From assembly GCA_017999985.1 (NCBI GenBank), contig JAGNKU010000018.1, forward strand, positions 1 to 64,000: a stretch of 64,000 nt of DNA, given 5' to 3'. The translations under genes and the position numbers were made by a program. The notes beneath the pieces are model-generated. The model was not told the origin of the DNA and searched no databases. It was given only the letters and a program-made list of their open reading frames with translations. The number at the start of each line of letters is the position of its first letter. Within the stretch, counting starts at the first letter, position 1. Shown here in pieces: positions 10,301 through 18,431 of the stretch. Source of the DNA: Phycisphaerae bacterium. Its GTDB lineage: Bacteria; Planctomycetota; Phycisphaerae; UBA1845; Fen-1342.

Positions 10301-10815
10301 GCGACGCGTTCGGCGATGTCTGCGACAACTGCCCCACTCTGCCCAACGCGGATCAGGCTGACACCGATGGCGACGGGTTCGGTGACGTCTGCGACAACTG
10401 CCCTGACATCCCAAACGTGGACCAGTTGGATATGGACGGCGATGGGGTCGGCGATGTCTGCGACAACTGTCCCGCAGTCACCAACGCAGATCAGGCGGAC
10501 GGCGACAACGACGGGTTCGGCGACCTCTGTGACAACTGCCCGGCGGCATTCAACCAGGGGCAGCTCGACGCCGACGGCGATGGCAGCGGCGACGCCTGCG
10601 ACGTCATGCTCGGCGACCTGAACTGTGACGGCACCTACGGGCCCGGCTCGTTCCGGGACATCAACCCATTCGTGCTGTATCTCTCGAATTACAGTACGTG
10701 GCGGGCCACGTACCCCGAATGCAACGCGCAGAACGGCGACATCAACGGCGACGGCGTGTATCCGTCGTTCCAGGATATCAACCCGTTCGTGGCGTTGCTG
10801 TCCGGCGGCGGATAG
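7375..10815 (+). CDS. Giant secreted subtilisin-like (S8) protease with FG-GAP, TSP3 and dockerin-like repeats
   Basis: This is a 1146-residue exported serine protease. Residues 1-22 form a signal peptide and about 30-135 an inhibitor-like propeptide. The catalytic domain carries Asp160 (AVLDTGID), His198 (NNGHGTNVAG) and Ser398 (YTGTSQAAPH), a complete S8 triad. About 480-845 are beta-propeller-like FG-GAP repeats. About 880-1072 are eight or so DNCP...NxDQxDxDxDxxGDxCD thrombospondin type 3 calcium repeats. The tail (1080-1146) has two GDxNxDG...DINPFV units resembling dockerin EF-hands. ATG 7375 is chosen because it opens the signal peptide. The enzyme is probably displayed on or released from the cell surface with bound calcium. 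The substrate is unknown. A strong hairpin follows the stop. Confidence 0.93.
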   Translation: MKNLALVITVGLPLALVPATASQTTAGTSQAVIEPAVHRELEESPDGTAYVLVLLKPTPFLPRAQRAQQQALVAAAQARVLDRMAPGELDVAYRYRNFAALAGRVNSAGLAKLATHSEVVAVGPDAQGHAQLSQSVPFINADDVQALGFKGGGYTVAVLDTGIDTDHADLSDHIAYGAYHFLGQGSNKGPGAEDNNGHGTNVAGIITSKGTVAPIGVAPNAMILPVKVLDANGSGWVSDWAAGVDYVVDPNDPNFPEDYHTYVINMSLGTDTRYTSCPCDNASTYTQLLQTAILAAKNNCTVTFASSGNYGNCTKMCAPACLSAAVAVAAVYDGNYGREPDSGSYYFYPNYVCYDDATAADLVCCFTDRSHCNALAAPGRLITSTGMGGGTSTYTGTSQAAPHCSGAATLVIGAYGWYWGISPTVDTIVNKLKETAVATTDECITDPNDPNNPPNPKRIDAWAAVSSIRGDCTFDPDDIYPKDPGGNFGHGSDIFHGYATTSMSFMVAGAPGTGQGSADVFVRTGTTWTATTRLSATDTTALRFGHAVALAEDWVAVGAPWSIYPFPHAGAAYLYRRQGVTWVPELRVIPSDVAPGDCFGTAADLTAERLLSGAPYDDDVGANSGSAYVYRLQGTSWVLETKLHAIGGSAGSEFGNAVSLGSDRLVVAAHNRPGGGAVYVFRLEGTTWPQEAELVAPDAFSGDNFGVSVSLSGDLLAVGADGEDDAASNAGAVYVWRRVGTSWLFEAKLTAPDAAADDHFGSTVAIGADRLVVGAPRKDDSGTDTGATYVFARNTDGEWLLFTKLAAPAAETADQFGASVALSNGVAVSTTPGRAAGAGDAFIFGVGGDCNHTASCDLCDIAAGLSADVNNNGVPDECEFDTDGDGFVDADDNCPWVGNQDQADADNDQVGDMCDNCPAAANGDQSDVDGDEIGDVCDNCRYAANADQADSDADNVGDVCDNCPGVSNSDQADTDGDAFGDVCDNCPTLPNADQADTDGDGFGDVCDNCPDIPNVDQLDMDGDGVGDVCDNCPAVTNADQADGDNDGFGDLCDNCPAAFNQGQLDADGDGSGDACDVMLGDLNCDGTYGPGSFRDINPFVLYLSNYSTWRATYPECNAQNGDINGDGVYPSFQDINPFVALLSGGG
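10015..10600 (+). repeat. Tandem TSP3 coding repeats
   Basis: Eight or so imperfect units of about 66-69 bp, each encoding a Cys-Asp-Asn-Cys-Pro stretch with alternating Asp residues for calcium. The core GACAACTG recurs at regular spacing. Some neighbouring units, such as the two around 10290-10400, are almost identical, suggesting recent unit duplication. Confidence 0.85.
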
Positions 10816-10866
10816 TCCGCAGGCCAGTCCGCGGCTTGCCGTCTGGCAGCAAGCGACTTACGGCAC

Positions 10867-10897
10867 GCGGGGCGACTTCGTGAGAAAGTCGCCCCGC
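10867..10897 (+). terminator. Strong hairpin after the subtilase gene
   Basis: A perfect 12-bp stem (10867-10878 with 10886-10897) closes a 7-nt loop, about 50 nt after the subtilase stop. The following sequence TTGTGTC is only mildly T-rich. A terminator is likely, but the U-tract is poor. Confidence 0.65.
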
Positions 10898-11814
10898 TTG
10901 TGTCAATGCCTGGGTGGAACAGGTACGCGGGTGGCCGCCGGGGGCGGGGTTCTTCGCGGCATTATCCGCGGCAGATCAGGGCGTTGTTGGGTGACAGATT
11001 CGTGAATGAGTTGCCGCAGCTCGGTTTACAGCCTCAGTGAGAGCGACCCCAAAGAGGGTGACGCGGGCGTCCTGCGTGTCGCAGGAACGGGCAGGATGCC
11101 CCTACCGCCCCGCAAGATTCCCATACCACTCCGGATGGCCATGCCGCCGGGGAACGGCAAGCTGCCGGGACTGCTGGTGTTGCAGTGATTCTGAGGCGTT
11201 GCGGCCGCGCCGCGGTGGCCACACGTGGGCGAACGCCGGGCGGCGCGGAGGGCGGCACTGCTGAGCGTCATGCGCGCCTGGCGCGGGCTCGGCGGCCACC
11301 CGCAGCTTGATGGAAGGCTCCCGTCGTCCAGCGGAAAGACCACCGCCCTCGCCCCCAGCCGGAGGGTCCCCGGGGACCGCGGCGGCGCGGGGATGTCGCG
11401 CGACAGGTCGACAGGTGCCAACCGGTAATTGCCACTCGCGCGGCGCCGGGCTTTCATGGCGTATGTGTTCCGCTCTTGATGCGGACGCCCAGTCGTGGCA
11501 GAATGGCAAATCGCGAACCGGAGGAACTTGTGATCGCAGGGCAGTTCGACCGGCTCGCAGCGCGAGGCCAGCGGGCGTAAACCGCCCCACCGGAGGTCCT
11601 GCGGGACTCATTGACCCAGGGGATTGGCCCTGGGTGCCGGCAATTGCCACCATGCCTGCTGCGGTTGCACGACCGTACCGCAGTTTGTCTCCGATAGCCC
11701 CGCCGGCGCGCCGCCGGCCCGAGAGCGGGGTGGACCTGCTCCGGTCAGTGGAGAGGCCGGTAGTCACACCCACCGCGGGTGCGCCGGCGACCCGTTTTTT
11801 CTGGAGAACCCCGA
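10898..11814. other. Long non-coding spacer upstream of glutamate dehydrogenase
   Basis: About 0.9 kb without a supportable gene. The open frames here are low-complexity and lack ribosome binding sites. It contains one degenerate copy of the 55-bp palindromic element (11056-11110). The gdhA promoter and leader must lie in the right part. No known riboswitch class was recognised. Confidence 0.5.
11056..11110 (-). repeat. 55-bp palindromic element, degenerate copy 1
   Basis: The same length as the copies at 35661 and 50057, and matching the 35661 copy at about 44 of 55 positions when read on the plus strand. The outer arms have decayed (GGGTG...CGCCC), while the central GGAACGGGCA-GATGCCC block is kept. 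Confidence 0.6.
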
Positions 11815-13179
11815 ATGTCAGCTAGCACGGTCCAGTCCTTCATGCAGGAGGTGATCGCCCGGAATCCGGAGCAGAAGGAATTCCATCAGGCGGTTCACGA
11901 AGTCGTCGAGTCGGTCATGCCGGTCCTTGACCGACACCCTGAGTTTCGCAAGGCCAAGGTGCTCGAGCGGATCGTCGAGCCCGAACGCGTGATCATGTTC
12001 CGCGTGCCGTGGCAGGACGACCGCGGCGAGGTGCAGGTCAACCGCGGGATGCGCGTCGAGTTCAACAGCGCGATCGGCCCCTACAAGGGCGGACTGCGGT
12101 TCCACCCCTCGGTCAACCTGGGCATCATCAAGTTCCTCGGCTTCGAGCAGATCTTCAAGAACGCCCTCACCACCCTGCCCATGGGCGGCGGCAAGGGCGG
12201 CTCCGACTTCGATCCGAAGGGCAAGTCCGACAGCGAAGTCATGCGCTTCTGCCAGAGCTTCATGAGCGAGCTCTTCCGCCACATCGGCGAGTACATCGAC
12301 GTCCCCGCCGGCGACATCGGCGTCGGTGGCCGCGAGATCGGCTTCCTGTTCGGCCAGTACAAGAAGCTCACTCGCCGGTTCGAGGGCGTGCTGACCGGCA
12401 AGGGCCTGAACTGGGGCGGCAGCCTCATTCGTCCGGAAGCCACCGGCTACGGCCAAGTTTACTTCGCCGAAGAGATGCTCAAGACGCGCGGCAAGAACTT
12501 CAAGGGTCTCAAGTGCGTGATCAGCGGTTCGGGCAATGTCGCGCAGTATGCGACCCAGAAGGTCATTCAGCTCGGCGGCAAGCCAATTACCCTTTCCGAC
12601 TCGAACGGCTTCATCGTCGATGAAGAGGGCATCACCGAAGAGAAGCTCGCTTTCGTCATGAACCTCAAGAACGTCAAGCGCGGCCGCATCAAGGAGTATA
12701 AGGACAAGTACCCCAAGGCGCACTACGAAGAGATCGACGCCAAGAAGAACTACAACCCGCTCTGGCAGGTCAAGTGCGACGTCGCGTTGCCCTCGGCCAC
12801 CCAGAACGAGATCAACGAAGTCGACGCCAACAACCTGGTCAAGAACGGCTGTTTCTGCATTTCCGAAGGCGCCAACATGCCGACGACCCCGTCCGGCGTT
12901 AAGGTCTTCCTCGAGAGCAAGGTCCTGTACGGACCCGCCAAGGCCGCGAATGCGGGCGGCGTGGCGACGAGCGGTCTCGAGATGTCGCAGAACGGTCTGC
13001 GTCTGCAGTGGACGCGTGAAGAGGTCGATCAGCGCCTACACAACATCATGATCAGCATTCACGAGAATTGCCGGAAGACCGCCGAAGAGTACGGCACGCC
13101 GGGCAACTACGTAAACGGCGCCAACATCGCCGGCTTCTTGAAGGTCGCCACGTCGATGATGGATCAGGGTCTGGTGTAA
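11815..13179 (+). CDS. gdhA: NADP-type glutamate dehydrogenase
   Basis: This enzyme interconverts 2-oxoglutarate plus ammonium and glutamate in the cytoplasm. The 454-residue protein has the usual length of the hexameric bacterial enzyme. The substrate-binding loop LPMGGGKGG lies at 121-129 with the catalytic-region Lys127, and the general-acid Asp is in PAGDIGVGG near 167. A Rossmann fold follows (VISGSGNVAQYA near 240), then the closing NAGGVATSG segment. The start at 11815 is fixed by GGAG 8 nt upstream. The NADP preference is inferred from subfamily resemblance. It is transcribed alone and ends at a hairpin shared with the convergent RTX-like gene. Confidence 0.95.
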   Translation: MSASTVQSFMQEVIARNPEQKEFHQAVHEVVESVMPVLDRHPEFRKAKVLERIVEPERVIMFRVPWQDDRGEVQVNRGMRVEFNSAIGPYKGGLRFHPSVNLGIIKFLGFEQIFKNALTTLPMGGGKGGSDFDPKGKSDSEVMRFCQSFMSELFRHIGEYIDVPAGDIGVGGREIGFLFGQYKKLTRRFEGVLTGKGLNWGGSLIRPEATGYGQVYFAEEMLKTRGKNFKGLKCVISGSGNVAQYATQKVIQLGGKPITLSDSNGFIVDEEGITEEKLAFVMNLKNVKRGRIKEYKDKYPKAHYEEIDAKKNYNPLWQVKCDVALPSATQNEINEVDANNLVKNGCFCISEGANMPTTPSGVKVFLESKVLYGPAKAANAGGVATSGLEMSQNGLRLQWTREEVDQRLHNIMISIHENCRKTAEEYGTPGNYVNGANIAGFLKVATSMMDQGLV

Positions 13180-13265
13180 ACGCTCAGCACGCTACGGAGG
13201 AGCGTCCGCACGTCGCGCATGCGACCGGCGACTTCACCGAGTCGTTGCTCAGACAGCAACGAAAA

Positions 13266-13308
13266 CGCCCCACGCCCGTGGACATGAGCGTGGGGCGCTT
13301 CCTTTTCC
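13266..13308. terminator. Hairpin between convergent genes
   Basis: A perfect 10-bp stem (13266-13275 with 13288-13297) with a 12-nt loop, followed on the plus strand by CTTCCTTTTCC and preceded by AAAA. It sits between the ends of gdhA and the minus-strand RTX-like gene, so it could stop transcription from both sides. Confidence 0.75.
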
Positions 13309-13370
13309 GACCGCGTGCCGTACGTGGCACGGCTACGCGGTCGCGACAACCTTGCCCGACAGCGCGGCCT

Positions 13371-15803
13371 TTACGGATTGACGATCACCAGGATCAGCGC
13401 GGTCACGCCCGGGCCGGTCGTGATGGTGTCGACGCCCCCCAGACCATTCACGGTGAGCTGGTCGTTGGCCGGCTCCGGGTGCATGATCCGCGTGGTGGCG
13501 GAAAGCCCCGAAACGACCACCGTCCCGCCGCTGGCCGCAATGTTGATCGTGTCAGGCAACTGCGTGCCGTTGACTGTAATCGCATCCGGCTGCGTATCGC
13601 CGGTGCCGCCGCCGAGCGTGCCGGCGAGATCAATGCTCACGTCGGCGACGTCGGTAGGGCTCAAGTCGTTCACGGTGACGAGATCGGCGCCGCCCAGCGC
13701 TCTGACGTCAACCTGCTCCACGTCGTCCAGGTCCATGACAATGCTGCCCACGTTGCGGGTGAAACGCAGCCGCCCGCCGTTGGCGGAGAGATCCAGCGTT
13801 TCGGCGGCACCCGAGCCGTTGAAGGTCAGAGCGTCCGTGCCGGCCTGGCCCTCGACCGTGTCACTGCCATCGCCCGGGTCCCACTGGAAGACATCGTCGC
13901 CGGCCCCAAGCAAGGTCACGTCGTTACCCTGGTTGCCGTCGATGAAGTCGTTGTCGTCGCCGCCGATCAGGAGGTCAGCGCCATTGCTGCCCAGCAACGT
14001 GTCGTCGCCGCTGCCGCCATCCAGCGTGAACGGGATGGCCAGACCCGCCAGATTCCCTGTACAGGCCATCGTGTCCGCGCCACCCAGTCCATTGATCGTC
14101 AGCGACAGCGCGCCGCTGACGGCCACCGCCGCGGAATAGCCGGTCGCATCCACCCGCGCCTGCGTACCGTTCGCTGTGAGCGTGATCGTGTCCGGACCGG
14201 CCGAGCCATTCACGTTCACAACGTCGCCGCCGACGCCATTCACGACAACCTGGTCGCTCAGCTCGTAGCCTTGCACGCGCACATCGGCGGCCAGGTCAAC
14301 GACTACGAACCCTGCGTCCGCCGAGATGTTCAACACATCCGCCGCCGGCGTTCCGACGATGTTGACCGCATCCGCCTGTGCGTCGCCGACGTTGCCGAAC
14401 GTGGCAAGGTCGACATTCACCAGCGCGGCGTCGGTGCCGAACAGGTCGTTTGCGTTGATCATGTCGGCACCGCCCAGCGCGTTCACGTCCACCTGTTCTA
14501 CATCGTCCAGGTCCATGACGATGTTGCCCACATCGCGAGTCAGGCGCAAGCGCGACCCGTTGGCGGATAGAGTAATGGTCTCGTTGGCGCTCGAACCGTT
14601 GAAATGCAGCGCGTCCGTGCCGGCCTGGCCCTCGACCGTGTCACTGCCGTCGCCGGGGTCCCACTGGAAGATGTCATCGCCGGCCCCAAGCAGGGCCACG
14701 TCGTTACCCTGGTTGCCGTCGATGAAGTCATTGTCGTCGCCGCCGATCAGGAGGTCAGCACCATTGCTGCCCAGCAAGACGTCGTGGCCGCCGCCGCCGT
14801 CAACGGCGATCTGAATCAGGGCGGCCAGGTTCCCCGTGCAACTGAGCGTGTCATCTCCGCCGTTGGCTTTCAGGACGAGGCTCTCGCAGCCGCCGAGGTC
14901 GAGGAAGAACGGAGCGGGACTGAGGCGGTCGAAGCGGACGCGTGTGCCGTTGGCGGTTACAGTGCATTCCTCGGCGCCATCGTCGCCACGGACCTCGACG
15001 GTGTCGAACCCGCCGACGTCCTCAATGAAATCCGTGTCGTCGCCGGGTTCCCAGATGAAGTGGTCATCGCCGGCGCCCACAAACACGTCATCGTTCCCGG
15101 GTCCGCCGTAGTAGGTCTCCGGGCCACTGCCCCCCAGCAGCGTGTCATTGCCAGTCCCGCCGTAGATCGTGGTCGCCTCCGTGTCCGTGAAGGCGCCGTA
15201 CTGCTCATCGATCCAGACCGTGTCGTGGCCACTGCCTGCGTTGATCACGATGCAGGTGAACTGACCGCGGTCGAAGCTGAAGTCGACGGTGCCGTCGTTC
15301 TCGACATCGATTTGCAGGATCGTCGGCCAGCCGGGCAGCAGGCGGAGCGCCAACACCGAACTCGCGGCCGTGCCGATGACGTGCAGGCAGCCGTCCTGGA
15401 GGTACGCCTGGTGACTGGCGCAGTCGGGGCTGGCGGGCTGATTTTCACCGCTGAAGCAACGCTGGAAGGCGGCGGAATCCGCCAAGTCCAGGTCGGTGTC
15501 GAAGTCGTAATCGAATTCGCCTGCCTGGCAGGCGGGGCCGGCCGCGAGATCCGGGCCGGTCAGACACGCCGCCAGGTATGCGAAGTCAGCGGGGTCCACG
15601 TCGCCGTCGCGGTCGTAGTCGCCGGGGATGATCGCAGGGCAGCCGTCGGCGTCGACGGGCGCACCGGGGACCGTGTTCGGACAGAGGTCCACGTTGTCGC
15701 AGACGCCGTCACCGTCGGTGTCGCTGATGCAGGCCCCCAGCGCGGGTGTGCCCGTTGCCAGGCAGGCACCTACCAGGCAAACCAACCACTTGTGCGATTT
15801 CAT
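13371..15803 (-). CDS. Secreted RTX-like calcium-repeat protein with dockerin-like domain
   Basis: This is an 810-residue exported protein. ATG 15803 is preferred: GAGAGG lies 7 nt upstream and a signal peptide (MKSHKWLVCLVGACLATG...) follows directly. Residues 25-60 resemble a TSP3 calcium segment and 65-120 a dockerin/EF-hand pair (DYDRDGDVDPADFAYLAA). The rest is built of RTX/hemolysin-type units such as GGTGNDTLLGGSGPE and GADLLIGGDDNDF, plus beta-rich linker modules ending in DLDDVEQVDV. Two long modules are near copies of each other. The last residues (LILVIVNP) resemble no sorting signal I know. A structural or adhesive role is inferred; no enzyme domain is seen. Confidence 0.85.
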   Translation of the reverse strand: MKSHKWLVCLVGACLATGTPALGACISDTDGDGVCDNVDLCPNTVPGAPVDADGCPAIIPGDYDRDGDVDPADFAYLAACLTGPDLAAGPACQAGEFDYDFDTDLDLADSAAFQRCFSGENQPASPDCASHQAYLQDGCLHVIGTAASSVLALRLLPGWPTILQIDVENDGTVDFSFDRGQFTCIVINAGSGHDTVWIDEQYGAFTDTEATTIYGGTGNDTLLGGSGPETYYGGPGNDDVFVGAGDDHFIWEPGDDTDFIEDVGGFDTVEVRGDDGAEECTVTANGTRVRFDRLSPAPFFLDLGGCESLVLKANGGDDTLSCTGNLAALIQIAVDGGGGHDVLLGSNGADLLIGGDDNDFIDGNQGNDVALLGAGDDIFQWDPGDGSDTVEGQAGTDALHFNGSSANETITLSANGSRLRLTRDVGNIVMDLDDVEQVDVNALGGADMINANDLFGTDAALVNVDLATFGNVGDAQADAVNIVGTPAADVLNISADAGFVVVDLAADVRVQGYELSDQVVVNGVGGDVVNVNGSAGPDTITLTANGTQARVDATGYSAAVAVSGALSLTINGLGGADTMACTGNLAGLAIPFTLDGGSGDDTLLGSNGADLLIGGDDNDFIDGNQGNDVTLLGAGDDVFQWDPGDGSDTVEGQAGTDALTFNGSGAAETLDLSANGGRLRFTRNVGSIVMDLDDVEQVDVRALGGADLVTVNDLSPTDVADVSIDLAGTLGGGTGDTQPDAITVNGTQLPDTINIAASGGTVVVSGLSATTRIMHPEPANDQLTVNGLGGVDTITTGPGVTALILVIVNP
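13690..14010 (-). repeat. Internal duplication, copy nearer the 3' end
   Basis: About 320 bp encoding an RTX module, repeated 780 bp away at 14470-14790 with roughly 90 percent identity. The stretch beginning GCGTCCGTGCCGGCC at 13831 recurs at 14611 almost unchanged. Confidence 0.8.
14470..14790 (-). repeat. Internal duplication, copy nearer the 5' end
   Basis: Partner of the copy at 13690-14010. The period is 780 bp (260 codons), so the duplicated unit is a whole RTX-plus-linker module. Confidence 0.8.
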
Positions 15804-16163
15804 GCTTCGCCTCTCGCTCGTGCGGATGGGTGTCCGGGCTGGCGACGGCGCTGCTGCCGCTGGAAGTGCAAGGTCCCGGTCAGCGCGTTTCTGAAGAATG
15901 CGCGACAGGGCCTGGCCGCCCTCGGTCCGTTCGGCTGTCCTTCGGCCCTTCGACGCCGGGCGGCCGCGCTCCGCGGACCCGGCCGGCAACACCCTTATTA
16001 GGCGATGATAGGCGCCTGCAGCGGCGTTTCAAGAATCAGACCCGCGCCCCGCGCGCCCTCGGCTCGCGCTAATTAGCCACACCGCTCCGCCCTCGCGCTG
16101 GCCGTGGCTTGGTGGTCCAGTCAGATCACCGGACAGCCTCCACTCGAAAACCCAGCGCTGAAA
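15804..16163. other. Intergenic region upstream of the RTX-like gene
   Basis: It holds the minus-strand promoter and ribosome binding site of the RTX-like gene. I see no gene or repeat element in it. Confidence 0.4.
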
Positions 16164-16481
16164 TCACTTGCCGTCGACATCGCCGCAACTGCCGTCCCGC
16201 AGACGCAGTTGTTGGCCGTCGCCCTGGCCGCCAACACCGTTGCCGCCGTTGCCCCCGCCGGCGCCGCGGTTCTGATACCGATACTGGCTCCCGTCGCCAG
16301 TGCAGGAACCATCCATCAGCCGCAGGTGCAGCCGCGTCTGCAGTTGGTCACCGACGGCAACCGGGTCGACACCCTGTACCGTCAAGACCGCTTTGGCGTC
16401 CGACGGCACGTCGGTCAGATCACAGCCGGCCGCCACACAGAGCACAAGAGCCGGCACCAGCGCAGACAAAACACGTTTCAT
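16164..16481 (-). CDS. Small lipoprotein, divergent from the ECF sigma gene
   Basis: This 105-residue lipoprotein has the lipobox LCVAAGC, with the acylated Cys near 20, and AAGGAG 8 nt before ATG 16481. The body is short and contains two copies of an LRLxDGSC motif, one mid-protein and one near the end, separated by a Gly-rich segment (GAGGGNGGNGVGGQGDG). No family was recognised. It lies head-to-head with the sigma-factor gene, 172 bp apart, so it may share regulation with that operon; this is inference. Confidence 0.7.
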   Translation of the reverse strand: MKRVLSALVPALVLCVAAGCDLTDVPSDAKAVLTVQGVDPVAVGDQLQTRLHLRLMDGSCTGDGSQYRYQNRGAGGGNGGNGVGGQGDGQQLRLRDGSCGDVDGK

Positions 16482-16653
16482 CGCAGCTTCTCCTTCGCCG
16501 GGGGCCATCGAATTCGTATCGCGCCCGACCCAGCTGTTAATGGCTCGCCTGCACGTTGCGTCCTGGGACGATCCGTGCGACCATCGATTCAACGCCGCCG
16601 CGGTGGATGCCCTGCGGTCAGATTCCGAAAGCCAGACGGTTTGCCGAGCCCCC

Positions 16654-17226
16654 ATGGCGCCTGACACGACCCAACCCGGATCTGAAGGGCTGACGGACTA
16701 CGAGCTTATGGCCCGGGCTGGACAGGGCAACCGTGACGCGCTCGGTACGCTCGTTCAGCGACACCAAGCAAAAGTGGTCGGGCTCGCGTTTCGCTTTCTG
16801 GGACGCTGGGATGCTGCCGAGGACGTCGCCCAGGATGTTTTCGTGCGGGTCTGGCGGGCTGCGGCCACCTTTCGCCCGGAAGCCCAGTTCACAACCTGGC
16901 TCTATCGCCTCGCCACCAACCTGTGCTGGGACCGGCGGCGCCAGGCAGCCCGCGACCTACGGCTGCGCGCCGCGGCGCCTACGCCGGGAAGCGCTGACCC
17001 GCCTTTGGCGACGCTGGCGAGCCGGGACCGAATCAGGCGTGTTCAGGAGGCAGTGGCCGAGCTGCCGGATCGCCAGCGTCTGGCGGTCATCCTGCACCGC
17101 TACCAGGGGCTATCGCACAAGGAAATTGCCGACGCGACGGGCTGGAGCGAAAGCGCCGTCGAGTCGTGCCTGGTCCGGGCTTACGAGAACCTGAGGAAGT
17201 CCTTATCAGATATGAGGTTAGAGTGA
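16654..17226 (+). CDS. ECF-type RNA polymerase sigma factor
   Basis: This 190-residue group 4 sigma factor has a region 2 at about 38-105 (AEDVAQDVFVRVW, FTTWLYRLATNL) and a region 4 at about 133-185 (LPDRQRLAVILHRYQGLSHKEIADATGWSES split by a short turn, with a helix-turn-helix). Regions 1 and 3 are missing, as expected for ECF factors. ATG 16654 gives the standard N-terminus, and an upstream extension would run through the divergent promoter region. The next gene is its likely anti-sigma factor, 93 bp downstream. Target promoters are unknown, and I could not pick out an autoregulated -35/-10 pair. Confidence 0.93.
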   Translation: MAPDTTQPGSEGLTDYELMARAGQGNRDALGTLVQRHQAKVVGLAFRFLGRWDAAEDVAQDVFVRVWRAAATFRPEAQFTTWLYRLATNLCWDRRRQAARDLRLRAAAPTPGSADPPLATLASRDRIRRVQEAVAELPDRQRLAVILHRYQGLSHKEIADATGWSESAVESCLVRAYENLRKSLSDMRLE

Positions 17227-17319
17227 TTACGGTCATCGGTGCCACCGGACGCGCGACAGGCGGTTTCTCGCCGCAGGTGTGCCCGGCGGGAATCGTTCAA
17301 AACGTGTGGAGAACCGGTT

Positions 17320-17805
17320 ATGGAACACGTGCGGCAGACTGAACTGATCCAGTTGGCGGCCGATGAGCTCGCCGACCCGCGCCGCGCGGAAGTGGAACGC
17401 CACCTGGCGGAGTGTTCCACGTGCCAGAGACGATACGAGCGGCAGGCGGATCTCTGGCGCACCCTCGGTCAATGGACTCCTGAATTCACGGCGCGCGAGC
17501 TGCTGCCCGGCCTCGAGCGCAAGTTGGCTGCGGCGTCGGTAGCGCTGCATCCGTTCTGGTCCAATGTCGCGCGCGTCTCTCGCGTTGCGGCTGCGATCAT
17601 GATCGGCGTCGGCGCGGGCTATGGTGCTGCCCACCGTTGGCAGCCCACGCGACCAGGCCCACAACCAGTTGCCGGTGCCGAGGTCGAAGAAGCCGCCATG
17701 GACGCGCTCGGGGTGCAGTACATCGGAAATATCTCGCCGGCCGGGCTCTACGCCGTCCTCCAGGACGTGCCGGCCGACGCCGAAGCCGGGGAGGGGCAGT
17801 TATGA
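17320..17805 (+). CDS. Zinc-finger anti-sigma factor, single-pass membrane protein
   Basis: This 161-residue protein starts at ATG 17320, with GGAG 8 nt upstream. The N-terminal domain carries the H-x3-C-x2-C zinc-binding anti-sigma motif (His28, Cys32, Cys35 in RHLAECSTC). A single transmembrane helix follows at about 86-104. The periplasmic tail ends with a short conserved-looking segment (MDALGVQYIGNISPAGLYAVL). It should hold the ECF sigma factor at the membrane and release it on an envelope signal. Its stop overlaps the start of the LTxxQ protein gene as ATGA, so the two are translationally coupled. Confidence 0.88.
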   Translation: MEHVRQTELIQLAADELADPRRAEVERHLAECSTCQRRYERQADLWRTLGQWTPEFTARELLPGLERKLAAASVALHPFWSNVARVSRVAAAIMIGVGAGYGAAHRWQPTRPGPQPVAGAEVEEAAMDALGVQYIGNISPAGLYAVLQDVPADAEAGEGQL

Positions 17806-18431
17806 ATCTGCGACGCTACGGTGGCTTGTCGATGATCGCGGTGGCGTGTGCCGCGGGCAGCTATCTCGCGACGTACGCCCTGCAGCAACAGGGGCATCCC
17901 GCCTGGACCGGTGGGCCTGCAACCGCCGCCGCGCAGAGTGTAACAAACTGGCTGGGGTTGACTGCGCAGCAGGCCGACGGTGTGCGCGAAATCGAAGCCA
18001 GTTTTGCCGCCGACCGCGCACCGCTCGAAGCAAAGCTGGCCGCGGAGCGCGAGCGCCTCGCGACCATGCTTGAGGACCCGGCCACCGGCAGCGAGGCGAT
18101 CCTGCAGCAGGTCGAGAACGTGATCGCGGCGCACGATGCGCTGGAGCGGAGGGTAGCCACCCATCTGGTGGCGATGCGGCCGCATCTGACTGCCGCGCAA
18201 CAGAGACGCCTGTTTGACCGCTTCGCCAGCGGTGTGCGCGAAGGCGCCGGTTGGCGCTGGCGCAACGGCCAACTGGAAAATGTCGAAGGTGAACGACGAG
18301 GCGGTGGTCCGCCGCCGGGTCGCGGACCTGGACGCGGGCGTGGGCCGGGCGGTGGATTTGACGTACCCGGCCGCCACAGCGAGCCCGCCACGACGGCACC
18401 TGCGTCTCGATCGGAAGGAGTACGGCCATGA
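17802..18431 (+). CDS. LTxxQ (Spy/CpxP/CnrX-like) periplasmic sensor protein
   Basis: This 209-residue protein has an N-terminal membrane anchor (about 8-27) and an all-helical periplasmic domain. It carries two LTxxQ-type motifs, LTAQQ at 53-57 and LTAAQQ at 129-134, the hallmark of Spy, CpxP and the metal sensors ZraP and CnrX. His121 and Met125 (THLVAM) have the same i, i+4 spacing as two metal ligands of CnrX. Whether they bind metal is inference. The C-terminal 50 residues are Gly/Pro/Arg-rich. It sits directly after sigma and anti-sigma genes, the same gene set as the cnr nickel/cobalt signalling loci, and overlaps both neighbours by ATGA. Confidence 0.75.
   Translation: MNLRRYGGLSMIAVACAAGSYLATYALQQQGHPAWTGGPATAAAQSVTNWLGLTAQQADGVREIEASFAADRAPLEAKLAAERERLATMLEDPATGSEAILQQVENVIAAHDALERRVATHLVAMRPHLTAAQQRRLFDRFASGVREGAGWRWRNGQLENVEGERRGGGPPPGRGPGRGRGPGGGFDVPGRHSEPATTAPASRSEGVRP

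Noticed and set aside
10898-11814. Possible riboswitch or small RNA upstream of gdhA
   Set aside because: The spacer is long, but I could not match any known riboswitch core, and the only clear structure is the decayed palindrome.
11307-11825. Small open frames in the gdhA spacer
   Set aside because: They overlap each other in several frames, are rich in Arg, Pro and Ser, and lack ribosome binding sites.
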